The notes beneath the pieces are model-generated. The model was given only the letters and a program-made list of their open reading frames with translations. It was not told where the DNA came from and did no database searches. Both the position numbers and the translations under genes were made by a program. From Hippopus hippopus (taxonomy: Eukaryota > Mollusca > Bivalvia > Cardiida > Cardiidae), in contig OX328104.1 in assembly GCA_946811185.2 (NCBI GenBank), forward strand, positions 50,328,505-50,392,504: DNA of 64,000 nt. Direction: 5' to 3'. How positions within the stretch are numbered: position 1 is the stretch's first letter; each line of letters opens with the position of its first letter. This document shows, piece by piece, positions 6,824 through 17,714 of this stretch.

Positions 6824-6878
6824 CCACGCGTTGGGTGTCTCAACCCTAGATCATCCTTCTAAAATGTTCATCTCTATT

Positions 6879-7292
6879 CTAGACTCGGCCTCCTCCGCAA
6901 ACCAAGCGAAAAAACTTCTTAACCATTTCTTCGGTTAAACGACCGTATAACTGTTTAAAACGATTGATAGTGTCGGATCTCATCTTACTCGTTCCATCCA
7001 ATGATTCAACTAGAGGCATAATCTCCTCTCTAGGTACCTTGCAATCGATCAAATGCCTTTCTATTTCATCTATATCCCAGATATCTAATAATTCAATAAA
7101 CTTTTTAACCTTTTCATCAACTCGATTGTTGACAAATCCTTCAAACCAATCGATAGCAACGGTCACTTCATGAGCTATTTCCTCCTCCGAATCAGAGTCG
7201 TGGGTATGAGCTCGTGTGGTTACTTCAACTAACGAACGGATCATCTCACGAGGTATCCCACATTCATCCATGTACGCTTTTAGTTCATCCAT
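6879..7292 (-). CDS. Small acidic protein with internal duplication (137 aa)
   Basis: Not recognised. Two segments resemble each other: residues 2-23 (DELKAYMDECGIPREM...) and about 75-96 (DEIERHLIDCKVPREE...), with about half the positions identical, including C-x-I/V-PRE. Each is followed by LVE and a helical region, so the protein looks like two copies of a helical module. An acidic linker (HTHDSDSEEEIAHE) sits between them. Unlike the other genes, the start lacks TATAAAATG; upstream is TTGTCTTTAGTATGG. It is the rightmost gene and is transcribed toward the fibre. A regulatory or early role would fit the different promoter, but this is a guess. Confidence 0.6.
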   Translation of the reverse strand: MDELKAYMDECGIPREMIRSLVEVTTRAHTHDSDSEEEIAHEVTVAIDWFEGFVNNRVDEKVKKFIELLDIWDIDEIERHLIDCKVPREEIMPLVESLDGTSKMRSDTINRFKQLYGRLTEEMVKKFFRLVCGGGRV

Positions 7293-7350
7293 ACTAAAGA
7301 CAATAGTTTCAAGGTAATTTAACGGTAGATTTCTTCAAAAACGGGATAGA

Positions 7351-7625
7351 GTTAGGTGGTCGAATTGGGTGGTGGGACAAACATGGTGGCAAGCCACCAG
7401 GCGAAACATCGCGATCGGGTTGGAGTTAGGTGGTCGAATTGGGTGGTGGGAGGGATTGGGGACGGGATGGACTTAAGTGGTCGAAATGGGTGGTAGGACG
7501 AACATGGTTGCAAGCCACCAGGCGAGACATCGCGATCGGGTCGGAGTTAGGCGGTCGAATTGGGTGGTGCCCCGGAATCCGATCGGGTCGGAGTTAGGTG
7601 GTCGAAATGGGAGGAGGGAGGGATG
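7351..7625. repeat. GC-rich tandem repeat at the right end of the element
   Basis: GTTAGGTGGTCGAA(A/T)TGGG recurs four times, with associated blocks GCAAGCCACCAGGCGA and ATCGCGATCGGGT. The array is GC-rich and non-coding, unlike the AT-rich host repeats that follow. It may be subterminal sequence of the Polinton. Confidence 0.75.
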
Positions 7626-7724
7626 GCCGAAAAGATGGTGAGCCAGAATCGGCCGTTTCTATCTACTTACGTGGTTTAGAGTAGCGTAGTGGATCGTCAC
7701 CCTTGGCTTGCGAAGATGTATGTA

Positions 7725-7974
7725 TTGAGCCATACTCTGGGAAAAGTGGGTTTAATGCATTTTCGTGATGCATTATACCAAGCAAGTCATCACATGATTA
7801 TGGATCAATAAAATCCATTTTATCTAACAACTGGCTCGAACCCGAGGTGGAATTGCCCTTTGAAATGCGGTTAGTTTCGACCCAGGTCAGGCTGCACGGA
7901 ATGCGCAGGCTAACCTGGGTCGATACTTTTTACACATGCATCAAATTCCCTGTTCGCAGAGCATGGGCCATATA
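7725..7974 (-). mobile_element. Family A MITE (GAGCCATGCTCTG ends), copy 1
   Basis: Terminal TGAGCCATACTCTG and CAGAGCATGGGCCA, inner hairpin GACCCAGGTCAG...CTAACCTGGGTC, and the marker GGATCCATAA-type internal box. Full-length copies are about 260 bp. This is the first clearly host-type repeat right of the Polinton. Confidence 0.85.
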
Positions 7975-8040
7975 TAAATATAGGTACACAGTCCAAGCGC
8001 AGTACTATAGTCTATACAATAATTTGCCACCTGGTAAACA

Positions 8041-8350
8041 GCCGAGCCCCGGTAACGCAGTAGGTAGCATACAGGACTTGTGACCAAGGGGGTCGCTGGT
8101 GGGAATCCCCTGCTCGGCCAACTCCTTTCTGAGAATATAATGATAGTCATTGCGACAGGATTCATTCCTTTTTTACCGCTGATCATTGCTTCAATGATGG
8201 TTATGTGGGAAAGTAGCCAGTGGCTTCGAAAGAATATTATGTAAAGAACTTGTATACGAAACTCTAAGAAAGTATGGATAGGTGCACTAGCCACTGCGAT
8301 GTAATTGAAATGATTCGTAAATTGATGATAAACACCATACAAACAAATAG
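8041..8350 (+). mobile_element. SINE with tRNA-like head
   Basis: Bases 8041-8119 fold like a tRNA: acceptor arms GCCGAGC and GCTCGGC pair perfectly, an A-box-like GTAACGCAGTAGGTAGC follows, and a decayed B box reads GGTGGGAATCC. The body runs to a tail ATAAACACCATACAAACAAA, as in mollusc SINEs. Two changes in the B box suggest an old copy. A lone tRNA pseudogene is less likely because of the body and tail. Confidence 0.7.
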
Positions 8351-8395
8351 GTAAGTATCAATGAGGTTTCCATTTTAATCACATGTCACATGATC

Positions 8396-8725
8396 GTAAA
8401 TATGGCGGCGTCTATGAACATCGATTAGCCACATCAACAACTTTTGTAAAGGTATGCTCATCTATCGATCACCAATTTGTCGATGAAAAAATGTCAAAGG
8501 AATCGATAAACCGAATTAAAGTCTGATTTTACAAACTCTTTGTCATCGGAAATGTATCAACGAGTTTCCGTATGCGTAAAAATGGAAGCGCCAATGGAAA
8601 TCGATCAGCAACGGCATCAACAACCATTGTAAAGGTATTCTCATCTACCAATTTGTCGGTGAAAACTGGTAACGAAATTGATAAACTGGGTTAAAAGTGA
8701 GACTTTGTCAACGGAAATGTATTTA
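8396..8725. repeat. Diverged tandem duplication, about 183 bp
   Basis: TTGTAAAGGTAT and the following CTCATCTA and CAATTTGTCG(A/G)TGAAAA recur at an offset of 183 bp. Similarity is partial. No gene is seen between 8350 and 8890. Confidence 0.65.
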
Positions 8726-8889
8726 GAAAGTTATTGATTGAAAATTGTGACTTTCTATTTTTTTTATTTTTACCTACAATTTTAAGAACAGTAAAGCGGT
8801 GTATTTGCTACAATAAAATGTACCGGGTAGGTGCATATCACTCGTCGTAATACCGCAGAGGGATTTGATCAACGGATTACTCGAAGTTT

Positions 8890-9170
8890 GCCGATTGAAG
8901 AGTTATAGCAGACTAGTCTGTTCGCAAGACGAGTTTCACTGAAGTATGGTCATGTCATCTCGTTCAGGATATTGGGTTCGATTTCCAGGACTAGTCAACT
9001 GAAAACTACTGATCGCCTTTCTCATAAGACGTTAAATCTAGGTTCCGTGTAACTGTGCCACGCACCGAGTACGTTTTAGAACAAGGCGTAACTTAAGATT
9101 GTTTTCGTCTTATTTCTTGCCCTATCCCCCGTGTTACATAGCCCTTCTGGGGGTACACCACATAAATGCA
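8890..9170 (+). mobile_element. tRNA-derived SINE (family with AAGACGTTAAA body)
   Basis: B-box-like GGGTTCGATTTCC at about 8967-8979, then CTCATAAGACGTTAAA, GTAACTGTGCCACGCACCGA and CTTGCCCTATCCCC. The same order of blocks occurs at 26035, 24411 and 38535. Confidence 0.65.
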
Positions 9171-9364
9171 TCCGGTGTTGATATTGGTGTTGTAACATAC
9201 ACCTAGGTTTTTTAAAACAGAAGTTCCGCTTACAGCAACGGTTGAGTTGAAAAGCTTTTTGGCACGGCGCATTTTAGCCTGGGCCTGGTACAGTGAAATC
9301 CTTGAAAATCAATAACCCATATTACGTAATACAATTTTAGACTAGTCAAATGATAGGACAGGTC

Positions 9365-9490
9365 TTTGAAAGGGTAGAAAACAGTCGGGGGAAAAAGGAA
9401 AGAATGCTGGTATCTGGCATTTTCTCCTTTTCCTGCAGTGCTTTCGAAAAACCTTATTTTTTTTTTCAGAGGATCGTTAAAACATGGGAT
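9365..9490. mobile_element. Family D hairpin MITE, partial
   Basis: GAAAGAATGCTGGTATCTGGCATTTTC palindrome core with the flank AGAGGATCGTTAAAAC. Confidence 0.65.
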
Positions 9491-9736
9491 TATTTTCAAG
9501 GGATTAAGTGACGATGCTTGCACGACGTTTAACGCCATTTCAACATTATCTCATATATACCGTGGAGGCCAATTTACCTATCCATGATTTTCTGGAGATC
9601 TTTTCACCGGCTTAGCGGCATACTCTTTCGTCTTTTTACCTGTACTTAGCACAGTTTTCCATCAAGCCACTGATTGCTTTCTTACACACCTACCATTACT
9701 ACTATTACTTCTCTTGCTACTTCTGCTTTTCATTAT

Positions 9737-9964
9737 TTAACCCTTTACCACACAATGTCGACTATTAACGACCCTGAAGAAGAAGCCTTTTGAAAACATT
9801 GTGGGAAAAGGAGAAAATGCTGGTAAGCAGCATTTTCTCCTTTTCCCACAATGTTTTCTACCCTATCAAACAAAAATCGCATCATTGAGCCACATTGAAA
9901 TTTTCGTCTGCAAATGCTTTCAATTTGGATAGGTCTACAATTTTGTCGTGTGGTATAGGGTTAA
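9737..9964. mobile_element. Family D MITE, full length with TTAA ends
   Basis: Starts TTAACCCTTTACCACACAA and ends TTGTCGTGTGGTATAGGGTTAA-like, with an inner hairpin around AAAATGCTGGTAAGCAGCATTTT. TTAA at both ends next to CCC/GGG is the pattern of piggyBac-derived MITEs. Confidence 0.85.
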
Positions 9965-10088
9965 GCTTTAACTACATACACTGTTTCTAACCGTAACAAT
10001 ACATACATGTAGGAACAGACATCTTTTACAAAGGTCGATAGTTTGAAAACTACATTTTTCAAGGCAAACCACATTCATGTTATAAAAT

Positions 10089-10350
10089 GGCCTGCAACAT
10101 GCGTAAAGGGGCATTCGGACATTCGCGTAAAGTGTCGTCTCGGATCAGCCTGCGTAGTCCGCACAGGCTAATCCAAGACGGCACTTTACGACTACATTAG
10201 ATTTTGTGCTACAGTAGACTTGCGCAAAACAGAAAATTACATAAAAACGGAAAGTGTCGTTTCGGATTAGCCTGCGCGGACGGCGCAGGCTGATCCGAGA
10301 CGACACTTTACGCGAATGTCCGAATGCCCCTTTTCGCGTGTTGCAGGCCA
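10089..10350. mobile_element. Family B MITE, copy 1
   Basis: Ends GGCCTGCAACATGCG and CGCGTGTTGCAGGCC; two inner hairpins carry AGCCTGCG...CGCAGGCT. About 262 bp and nearly full length. No gene is seen from 9965 to 10088. Confidence 0.85.
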
Positions 10351-10737
10351 TATTATGTTCAACAGATATATATGTTTTTTTCATTTCCCAGGGGAAGGGG
10401 ATGGGGCTTGGTTGAGGGAGAGAGAAAGTGTTAACTACAGTCAATACAATGATCAAAAATGAGAGAAGAATGAATCCTGTCGCGATGACATCAATTTATG
10501 GAAAGAAAGAAGTCAAGCCGACTGATACCGACTGAGCAACGGGGCCCGGCGAAGAACGACGTAAAAGACCATTCAACGAATAATGACACTCACCTCTGTT
10601 ATTTAAAAATTCGCTCCCAGAGTACGTGTTAACCTTAGGCATCCTTTTTGAATCGAATTGTGTCCTCATGTAGAACTGGACAAGGGTTTGCTGTGTTACA
10701 TTTTGTAGGAACCAACACGTCTATAAAATATGCAACT
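10351..10737. other. No gene or clear repeat seen
   Basis: Non-coding spacer between the first family B element and the foldback structure; an antisense open frame overlapping the MITE is not credible. Confidence 0.5.
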
Positions 10738-12303
10738 AATGTTTTAGCTCTCAGCTGTAGAAAAAATTAGGAGAATAACTGATGGGGTAGAAAAGATACG
10801 TTGTTTTTTTTGTAACCGGGGGCGAGTAACGGGCTGCATACAGTTAAATCCCTTGTTTTAGTCTATGGGTGACAGGAGTCAAACTACGGACCCCTATGGA
10901 TGGAAGAGGGGAACGGGGGACGGGGAGCGGGATGGGCGAGGAAAATGAGTGAAAATACACTTGAGCCATGCTTTACCAAAACTGGGCTTGATGCATGTCC
11001 GTGATGCATTACATGGCCTGGAACACTCGAAAAGGGGTATTCGGACATTTGCGTAAAGTGTCATCCCAGATCAGCCTGCGCAATCCGCGCAGGCTAATCC
11101 GAGACGACACTTTACGACTACATTAGATTTTGTGCTACAGTAGACTGGCGCAAAACAGAAAATTGCATGAAAACGGAAAGTGTCGTATAGGATTAGCCTG
11201 CGCGTACTACACATGCTGATCCAAGACGACACTTAACGCAAATGTCCGAATGCCCCTTTTCGAGTGTTCCAGGCCATGTAATGCATCACGGACATGCATC
11301 AAGCCCAGTTTTGGTAAAGCATGGCTCAAGTGTATTTTCACTCATTTTCCTCGCCCATCCCGCTCCCCGTCCCCCGTTCCCCTCTTCCATCCATAGGGGT
11401 CCGTAGTTTGACTCCTGTCACCCATAGACTAAAACAAGGGATTTAACTGTATGCAGCCCGTTACTCGCCCCCGGTTACAAAAAAACAACGTATCTTTTCT
11501 ACCCCATCAGTTATTCTCCTAATTTTTTCTACAGCTGAGAGATTAAACATTATTCTACCAGAAAAACACAACTGTCAGTGGCTAATGCAGTCTGGCTGAT
11601 ACATTCGCACGAACTTGTAAACTCGCTCAAAAATCTTCGCCATTGACACGGGTTCGTACATTCGATACTGACGTTCGCGCATATAAACCAATGAAATTTC
11701 TCGTTCCAAACAGTGTCACCGTACTGTCACGTGACAAAAAGGTGTGAGCAGCTGTACGACACTTCATTGGTTGAATTCACGACTGTTAGTACATATCAAC
11801 CGATGAAATTTCTCGTTCCAAACAATGTCACATGACAGAAGATGGCTGCAGCTGTTCGAAATAAGAACGTGGATCACAAATTCAACGAATTCTGAGGCGT
11901 TTCGTCGTTATTGAAGATAAAGACTATAGGTCAGTAGTATTTTTAAACATGTTAAAAGGGTGGGTGCCGCTAATGCTGCGTTTCATTGGATCTAAAGTGC
12001 ATTTTATATCTTGAAAACGGATGTACGAACCCGTGTCAATGGCGCAGATTTTTGAGCGAGTTTACAAGTTCGAGCGAATGTATCAACCAGACTGCATTAG
12101 CCACTGACAAACAGTTGTGTTTTTCTGGTAGAAAAATGTTTTAGCTCTCAGCTGTAGAAAAAGTAGGAGAATAACTGATGGGGTAGAAAAGATACGTTGT
12201 TTTTTGTAACCGGGGGCGAGTAACGGACTGCATACAGTTAAATCCCTTGTTTATAATATATAGTCTATGGGTGCCAGGAATCAAACTACGGACCCCTATG
12301 CTT
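10738..12303. mobile_element. Three-armed foldback structure with long inverted repeats
   Basis: Arm 1 (10738-11013) contains CTCAGCTGTAGAAAA, GATGGGGTAGAAAAGATACG and ACTACGGACCCCTATGG. Arm 2 (11278-11552) is its near-perfect reverse complement. Arm 3 (12137-12303) is a direct copy of part of arm 1. A second inverted pair (about 11553-11670 and 12012-12136) with ACACGGGTTCGTACATTCG lies inside. Arms 2 and 3 plus this pair form a long-terminal-repeat foldback element of about 0.9 kb; arm 1 makes a further palindrome around a family B MITE. No transposase frame is present. Confidence 0.85.
11014..11277. mobile_element. Family B MITE at the centre of the palindrome
   Basis: GGCCTGGAACACTCG to CGAGTGTTCCAGGCC; exact spacer between foldback arms 1 and 2. 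Confidence 0.85.
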
Positions 12304-12429
12304 CCATCCCCAAAAGTTATCGTTAGCCACTGTTAACCCCATTTTCTCGCCAATAAACTGAAAGAAAACAAAATTACTGGAAAGTCAACATATCAATTTG
12401 ACATTTTATGTGTTAACCCATCACCTAAT

Positions 12430-12612
12430 AATCCCATCTTATTAAGTGAACACTGTGGGAAAAGGAGAAATTGCCGGTAAGCAATCTTTTCTCCTTTTTC
12501 CTAAAGGTCTTCACTTTTCCAAAGATAGGTTTCATTTTTTGAGTTACATCTAATATGGTGTCTGTAAATGCCTTCAATTTGGATAAATCTAGGACTTTGT
12601 CGTCTGGTAATG
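12430..12612. mobile_element. Family D MITE, 5'-truncated
   Basis: Hairpin AGAAATTGCCGGTAAGCAATCTTTTCT followed by the right arm ATGCCTTCAATTTGGATAAA and TTGTCGTCTGGTA. Confidence 0.7.
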
Positions 12613-13215
12613 AAGGAAATATGACAATATGATTAACGTTATCGTAGGTAACGTTATCATCGGTTATTCACTTTTGTTATATGATTATTGTTATCGTTGG
12701 GTATTCAATAAGTTACATTATTAACGTTACTATCAGGTATTCAAGTTGATAACATGATTAACCTGATCGTGATTTTCGTCACTGTTACGGTAGTATTATT
12801 AACATTATGATCGGGTATTCAATACGGTATTTTGATTAACGTATTCATCGGATATTTAATACGGTGATTAATTTAGCGTTATGGTCGGTATTCGATACAG
12901 TAATATGATAAATTTTATTGTGAAGTTCCTAATATGGGTAATATAATTAACGTTATTGTCGGGTATTCAATAGGGTAATATGATTATTGTTATCGTTGGG
13001 TATTGAATAAGTTACATCATTAACGTTAAGGTCAGATGTTCAAGTTGGTAACATAATGAACCTGATCGTTGGATATTCAATACAGTAATATGATTCAAGT
13101 TATAATCGGGTTTTCAATACGGTAACATGATATTCAATACGGTAACATTATATTAACGTTATTGTTACGGTAATATGATTAAAATTATCGTCGGGTATTC
13201 AATATGGTAATTTGA
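12613..13215. repeat. Degenerate 37-bp satellite, block 1
   Basis: Units of about 37 bp near GGGTATTCAATACGGTAA plus TATGATTAACGTTATGGTC. Units vary strongly, with many small indels. Confidence 0.85.
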
Positions 13216-14185
13216 TTTTCGTTATCGTAACGACAGACAGACAGACAAAAACTTTTAATGGCTCAAATTCACAAGATGTAAATACATGAGCACAATAGCA
13301 TAGACAAATAACGTAAATAACACAAGCATAAATAGTGACAAGAGAAAGGTAGGTGAAAGAATTAAAGAATTTGGGGTTGACACTTATTATCATTTCAAAT
13401 GAGGTTCAAGGCTTTCCTATTGCATCTTAAACTAAAAGGATTTGCTTTTAAGTTATCAAATTATTGTTGAAATAAACACACTATTATTAGGTGACGGCAG
13501 ACAGAGGAGGCCAAGACGCAACCGCAGGTTGATCCCGGACCCCGCTGTCAGCAGTCCGAACAAAGATTGAAACAGACTATAGATCTATAACCTAATATAT
13601 TTACGTCATCCAATGGAAAATCCCGACCACGTGGTCTGGAGAAATTTCATTGGTTGATTCTTAATAGTGTCATTTGAATATGTAAATATAAATAAATACA
13701 CGTGAAACATTGTGAAAAATGGATAAAGAAGTGAAGAATAGGAGAAATAAGGAAAGCGTTGATAGTCTACATTCACTACATATTGGAACTAATCGATATA
13801 ACAGTAAAAGTAGTGTTTGTGGATCTTGTAACAGTCAAACAAAAAAACAGCAGCAAAAATTAATTGTCACAGGATTTCGTGTGATCTATGGAGAAATAAC
13901 CTTAGGGTAAAAAGGTAAGCAGCACGATTTTATAAAATTCTACCAAATTTATCTACTTACAAGCTAACATGCCTTCAAAGTACTAAGAGTTTTTGTTGTT
14001 AGCTTGGTTGCACAAACTCTATTGATATTCATGACTATACAGTATACAGAACAGTCTGCTGTACCCAGAGACACAGATCAGATGGTGGTCTGGCTCAGCA
14101 GGCTGATCTCGTAGCAACATAGGAGACAAAACACTCGAAAACTGGTGATTAATGATTATGCTTGAAATAGTTTATAATTATTTGA
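13216..14185. other. Spacer; weak promoter-like segment, no credible gene
   Basis: Bases 13605-13720 hold CCAAT, CACGTG and a TATA-like stretch ahead of a 63-residue plus-strand frame (13719-13910) that ends beside a GTAAGC donor-like site. Nothing in the peptide is recognisable. The segment lies just past the 3' end of the LINE on the minus strand, so it may belong to another mobile element. Confidence 0.3.
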
Positions 14186-15857
14186 ATGAATTTTGAAAGA
14201 TTTTTTAATTCTCTTCGGGATTAAGAGTTCATAAGTTGTTGAAACTTGAAAATATTAGGTCTCCTATAAAAAATCTTTTTAAATATGAACACCTTTGGTT
14301 TAAAAAGTATGTGCAATTTCAAAGGTAATGCATTTCATCTCCTACATCATTTTGTGTGCATAACTGACACTTTCTGTCAATTAGATCTATATTATTCCAT
14401 CTTCCTGTCTCAATGGGCAAGAAGTGGTTAGTAGTTCTGAACTTAAGAAGATTTTGATAGTCTTGCTTTTTTAATATTAGAAGATACTTTTCTAGACTGA
14501 TTGATTCTTTAAATAGATTGTAGTTTTTGCCCTTATTAGAGTTTTGTAGTTGACTGATATTGATTTTTTAGAATTGTATTAACTAAGTCTTTAGTATTTT
14601 TATGCACATTTAAATTTTGATATTGCCAAATATTTGGTCTACCAATTTCTATTAGTATATTCTGAATTTTATTGATCCATTTACATTGAAAATTAGGAGT
14701 ATTGAGCATGTGACTGTATAACTTGAATGCTAGCTTATCTTTAATACCATTTACTAATCTTGTCCAATATCCTATCATCCTAGTTTTTAATAATTATTTC
14801 AAGAGGATAGCGGCCTGTTTCTGTGTAAAGCATATAATTTGGTGTACTTTGTTTTAGTTGTAAAATCTTTTTAATGAATGAGAAATGGAGTTTTTCTAAA
14901 ATTTTGTTATCTTCATATCCCCAAGTTTCAGCGCAAAATATCAACATTGGTAGGACTGTATTATCAAACAGTTTGAATATTAAATCAATTGGTAGGTTAA
15001 GATTATTTGTTCTTCTGTACAGGTAAAACATAGCTTTTGCTGCTTGTTGCACAAGAGCTTTTCGATTTAAAAGAAAATTTCGTGATGGGCGAAGAGTGTT
15101 CCAAGATATTTATAGGACTTAACGATTTCTAATGGAGTGTTATTCAGGTAGAACGATTGATTTCGGTTTCTTTGGCCAAAGATCATTATTTTTGTTTTGG
15201 TTATATTAATATTAAGCTTCCAGTCATTGCAATACTCCTGGAAGCTGTCAAGGGTTAATTGTAGTTCATTTGGGTTATTAGCAAACAGAACAGTATCATC
15301 TGCATACAGTAGGACTAGTATTTTAAAGTATGTATCAAGATTACCATCATGTAAATAAGACCTTGATTGCCTTGCCTGGCTAGAAATTCTTCTAAATCAT
15401 TAAGATATAGTGAGAATAGAACGGGGGATAGGTTTTCGCCTTGACGGACTCCACAATTAATAGAGAAATAATCTGATCGATCATTACCATTTGAGATGCA
15501 GGATTTGATATTCCTATACATGTTTCTTATGAGAGTAATAAATTTTCCATTAATTCCTGAATTAAGTAACTTTTGCCATAGACCTACCCGCCAAACTGAA
15601 TCAAAAGCCTTTGAAAAGTCAACAAAGCAGCAATAAAGTTTCTTCTTATGAAATTTGTAAAGTTCGATTAGGGAACTAAGGGTGAAGACATGTTCAGTGA
15701 TGGAATAACCTGATCTGAAGCCTGCTTGATTTTCAGATAGAATTTTATTTGATTCAATAAATTTGTTGATTCTTTCATGCAGTATTGATGTAAATAACTT
15801 GCTGACACAGCTTAGGAGGGTAATAGGGCGGTAGCTATTTTGGTCAGATTTTTCACC

Positions 15858-16154
15858 TTAACATTTATAGATGGGTATTATTGAGCCAAGCGACCAATCA
15901 GTAGGGAATAGACCTGTGTTTAATATGTTGTTGAATAAGAGTTTGTAAACTGGTAGTAACTTGTCCTGAGAATATTTAATGTATTCATTGATGACTCCAT
16001 CTAAACCAAGGGCTTTGTTATTATTTAGATTTTTTATACTTTTTTTGATTTCAGTGCTAGAGATAGGTGAATTCAATATATCATTGCCATCATCTATGTT
16101 TATATTATCTATAATATGTTGATCGTCCATGTCATGAGTAAAGTCAATGCTCAT
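15858..16154 (-). pseudogene. LINE reverse transcriptase, N-terminal open segment
   Basis: A 98-residue open piece with SSTEIKKSIKNLNNNKALG and WSLGSIIPIYK, the fingers motifs of non-LTR RTs. It is interrupted downstream and continues in other frames. Confidence 0.8.
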
Positions 16155-16964
16155 TTCTTTGAAATGTTCATAAAAGTCTTGTAAATTTGGTATGTCTCCA
16201 TGGCTCTTAGTGTCAATTGATTTAAAGTACTTTCAATAATCTCTAGGGTTATGGCTTTCTAATGACTTTAATTTACTTTCATTTGATCTGTAGTATTTAT
16301 TAATATATTTATTCATAGTTTGTTTGTAAGCTTTGCTTTTATGTTTAAGGTATGTCCTGTTTTCTGTAGTTGGGCTTTTATTAAATTTTTTTCTAGCTTT
16401 GCAATATGCTCTTTTGGCTTTTTTACAGTCTCACCCAAACCAAGGTTTGTGATTTTTCTTAGTTGTTGAGTAAGTTGGTTTGAAAGGAAATGTCTTTTCT
16501 GCACCTTGTATATAGATTTTAGAAATTTTTTCTGTTATTTCATCTAGTTTAGTTTGCACATTTATTTCACTATAAGCTAAATCTGTAATTGATTGTAAGT
16601 CGACCAACAAGCTCTCTAAATCTAAATCAGGGATATTTTCGTTGTACTGTAACTGTGTATTAGTATCCCTTTTTTTATGTGTTGCTTTTCTTGTTGTTTT
16701 TACTTCTTTTTTGAAATTGAAATTAATTTTACATTCTAGTATTGAGTGGCCATCTGAAAATAATGAATCTAATTCTCGAACATGAAAAGTGTCAATCAGA
16801 CAATAACCTTTAACTGATGCTAAGAAGTAATCAATAACTTATACATTCTGAAATGTCATTTTTCCAGGGATATCTGCATCAGTTCTACCACTGACAATAA
16901 CTAAATTGTTGTTTTTACACAGATCAATTATCGTATATCCATGATTATTCTTTTTGCTATCAAG

Positions 16965-17480
16965 TCATCTTCTCTCCAGCCTAATGTTATGTTGCTGCAT
17001 TACAGATTCTTGATTTAAGAACAAATCGATTTCATCATTATACTGAAAAAAATCTGATAAAAATGCATCATTTGATGTGTAGTCAACTAAATTGCCTGTT
17101 TGAGCATTGAAGTCCCCACATAAATACACATGCTCATATTTAGTGCTTATTTCTGATACCTCATCAGCAGACATAGCGTATAAATCATTGTTGTAGAAGT
17201 TTGAGGCTACAGGTGGTATATACACAATACCAATGATAAACTCTGTTATATTTTCATTATGTTTTAGTTTACATTTTAGCCAACATACATATTCATTGTT
17301 AGAGTCTAATAACTCAACACAATCAGAAATTTCCTTTTTTACAAATGCACCCAGGCCACCGGATTTTCTTCTGAATTTCTGTTTCCGGGGTACATTTATA
17401 AACGTGTAATTGGGGATTTTAATAATATCAAACTCATCCAGTTTTAACTCGCTTATACAAAGTATGTCATACTTGCACAC
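16965..17480 (-). pseudogene. LINE apurinic endonuclease domain segment
   Basis: A 171-residue open piece with CKYDILCISELKLDEF (catalytic Glu region) and YLCGDFNAQTG (Asp/Asn pair). The frame is open upstream to about 17550, where SINVCGLKRR marks the true domain start. Confidence 0.85.
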
Positions 17481-17714
17481 TAATTCAGCAAATTCTGGAA
17501 AATTTTCTCGTCGTTTTAGGCCACAAACATTTATGGATCCTATGGAAAGTTTTTCTTGATTGAGTACATTATTTTGATAACTTTTTTTGGTAGTATTTGC
17601 TTGTGAGATACAAAAAGTGTCTCCCCCGACATCCTAGGTACTAGGGGCTGGTACATTGTTGACATTAGTACTTTAATGGATCTGCTTTGTGTGTGTAATT
17701 TCCGGTTGCGCTTC

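Larger units (their letters stand above)
6693..6888. repeat. Duplicated hairpin-bearing 3' unit between convergent genes
   Basis: Two direct copies of an 80-90 bp unit lie at 6693-6776 and about 6796-6888. Each has a hairpin, then CGCGTT(A/G)GGTGTCTCAACC, CTAGATCATCCTTC and CTCTATTCTAGACTCG. Copy 2 has a 12-base insertion and includes the last codons of the 137-residue gene. Confidence 0.92.
1..7640. mobile_element. Partial Polinton/Maverick (adintovirus-like) element
   Basis: Eleven tightly packed genes encode a chromodomain DDE integrase, an FtsK/HerA-type packaging ATPase, an adenain-like protease, a penton-like protein, a PX-like protein, a PLA2 protein and a fibre. This combination is diagnostic of Polintons, the virus-like self-synthesising transposons of eukaryotes. 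Spacers are usually 10-30 bp, whereas the DNA to the right is non-coding repeats. No polymerase B or major capsid gene is visible, so the element probably continues left of base 1 or is a deleted copy. The right edge is inferred to lie between the last GC-rich repeat (about 7625) and the first host MITE (7725); no terminal inverted repeat or target duplication could be identified. Three genes show damage (two frame shifts and one changed ATPase residue), and the integrase core is unusually short, so this copy is probably non-functional or contains assembly errors. Confidence 0.88.
14185..17640 (-). mobile_element. Non-LTR retrotransposon (APE-type LINE), decayed
   Basis: Read on the minus strand, the order is endonuclease, linker, reverse transcriptase and C-terminal Cys/His motif. 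The endonuclease (about 17550-16760) shows SINVCGLKRR, YLCGDFNAQTG and SDGHSI. The RT shows NNKALGLDGVINEYIK, CGVRQGENLSPVLFSLYLND and YADDTVLFANN (15270-15305). The tail has CQLC and DEMHYL near 14350. Several stops and frame shifts (one just before the YADD box, one after NHKPWF) break the frame, so it is not active. The order fits the Jockey/CR1/L2-like group; I cannot place the clade. It lies between satellite blocks 1 and 2, implying insertion into the array. Confidence 0.9.

Noticed and set aside
8041..8119. Functional tRNA gene
   Set aside because: The acceptor stem pairs, but the B box has two changes and a SINE body and tail follow.
7847..8342. Frames on both strands across 7.8-8.3 kb
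   Set aside because: They overlie a family A MITE and a SINE.
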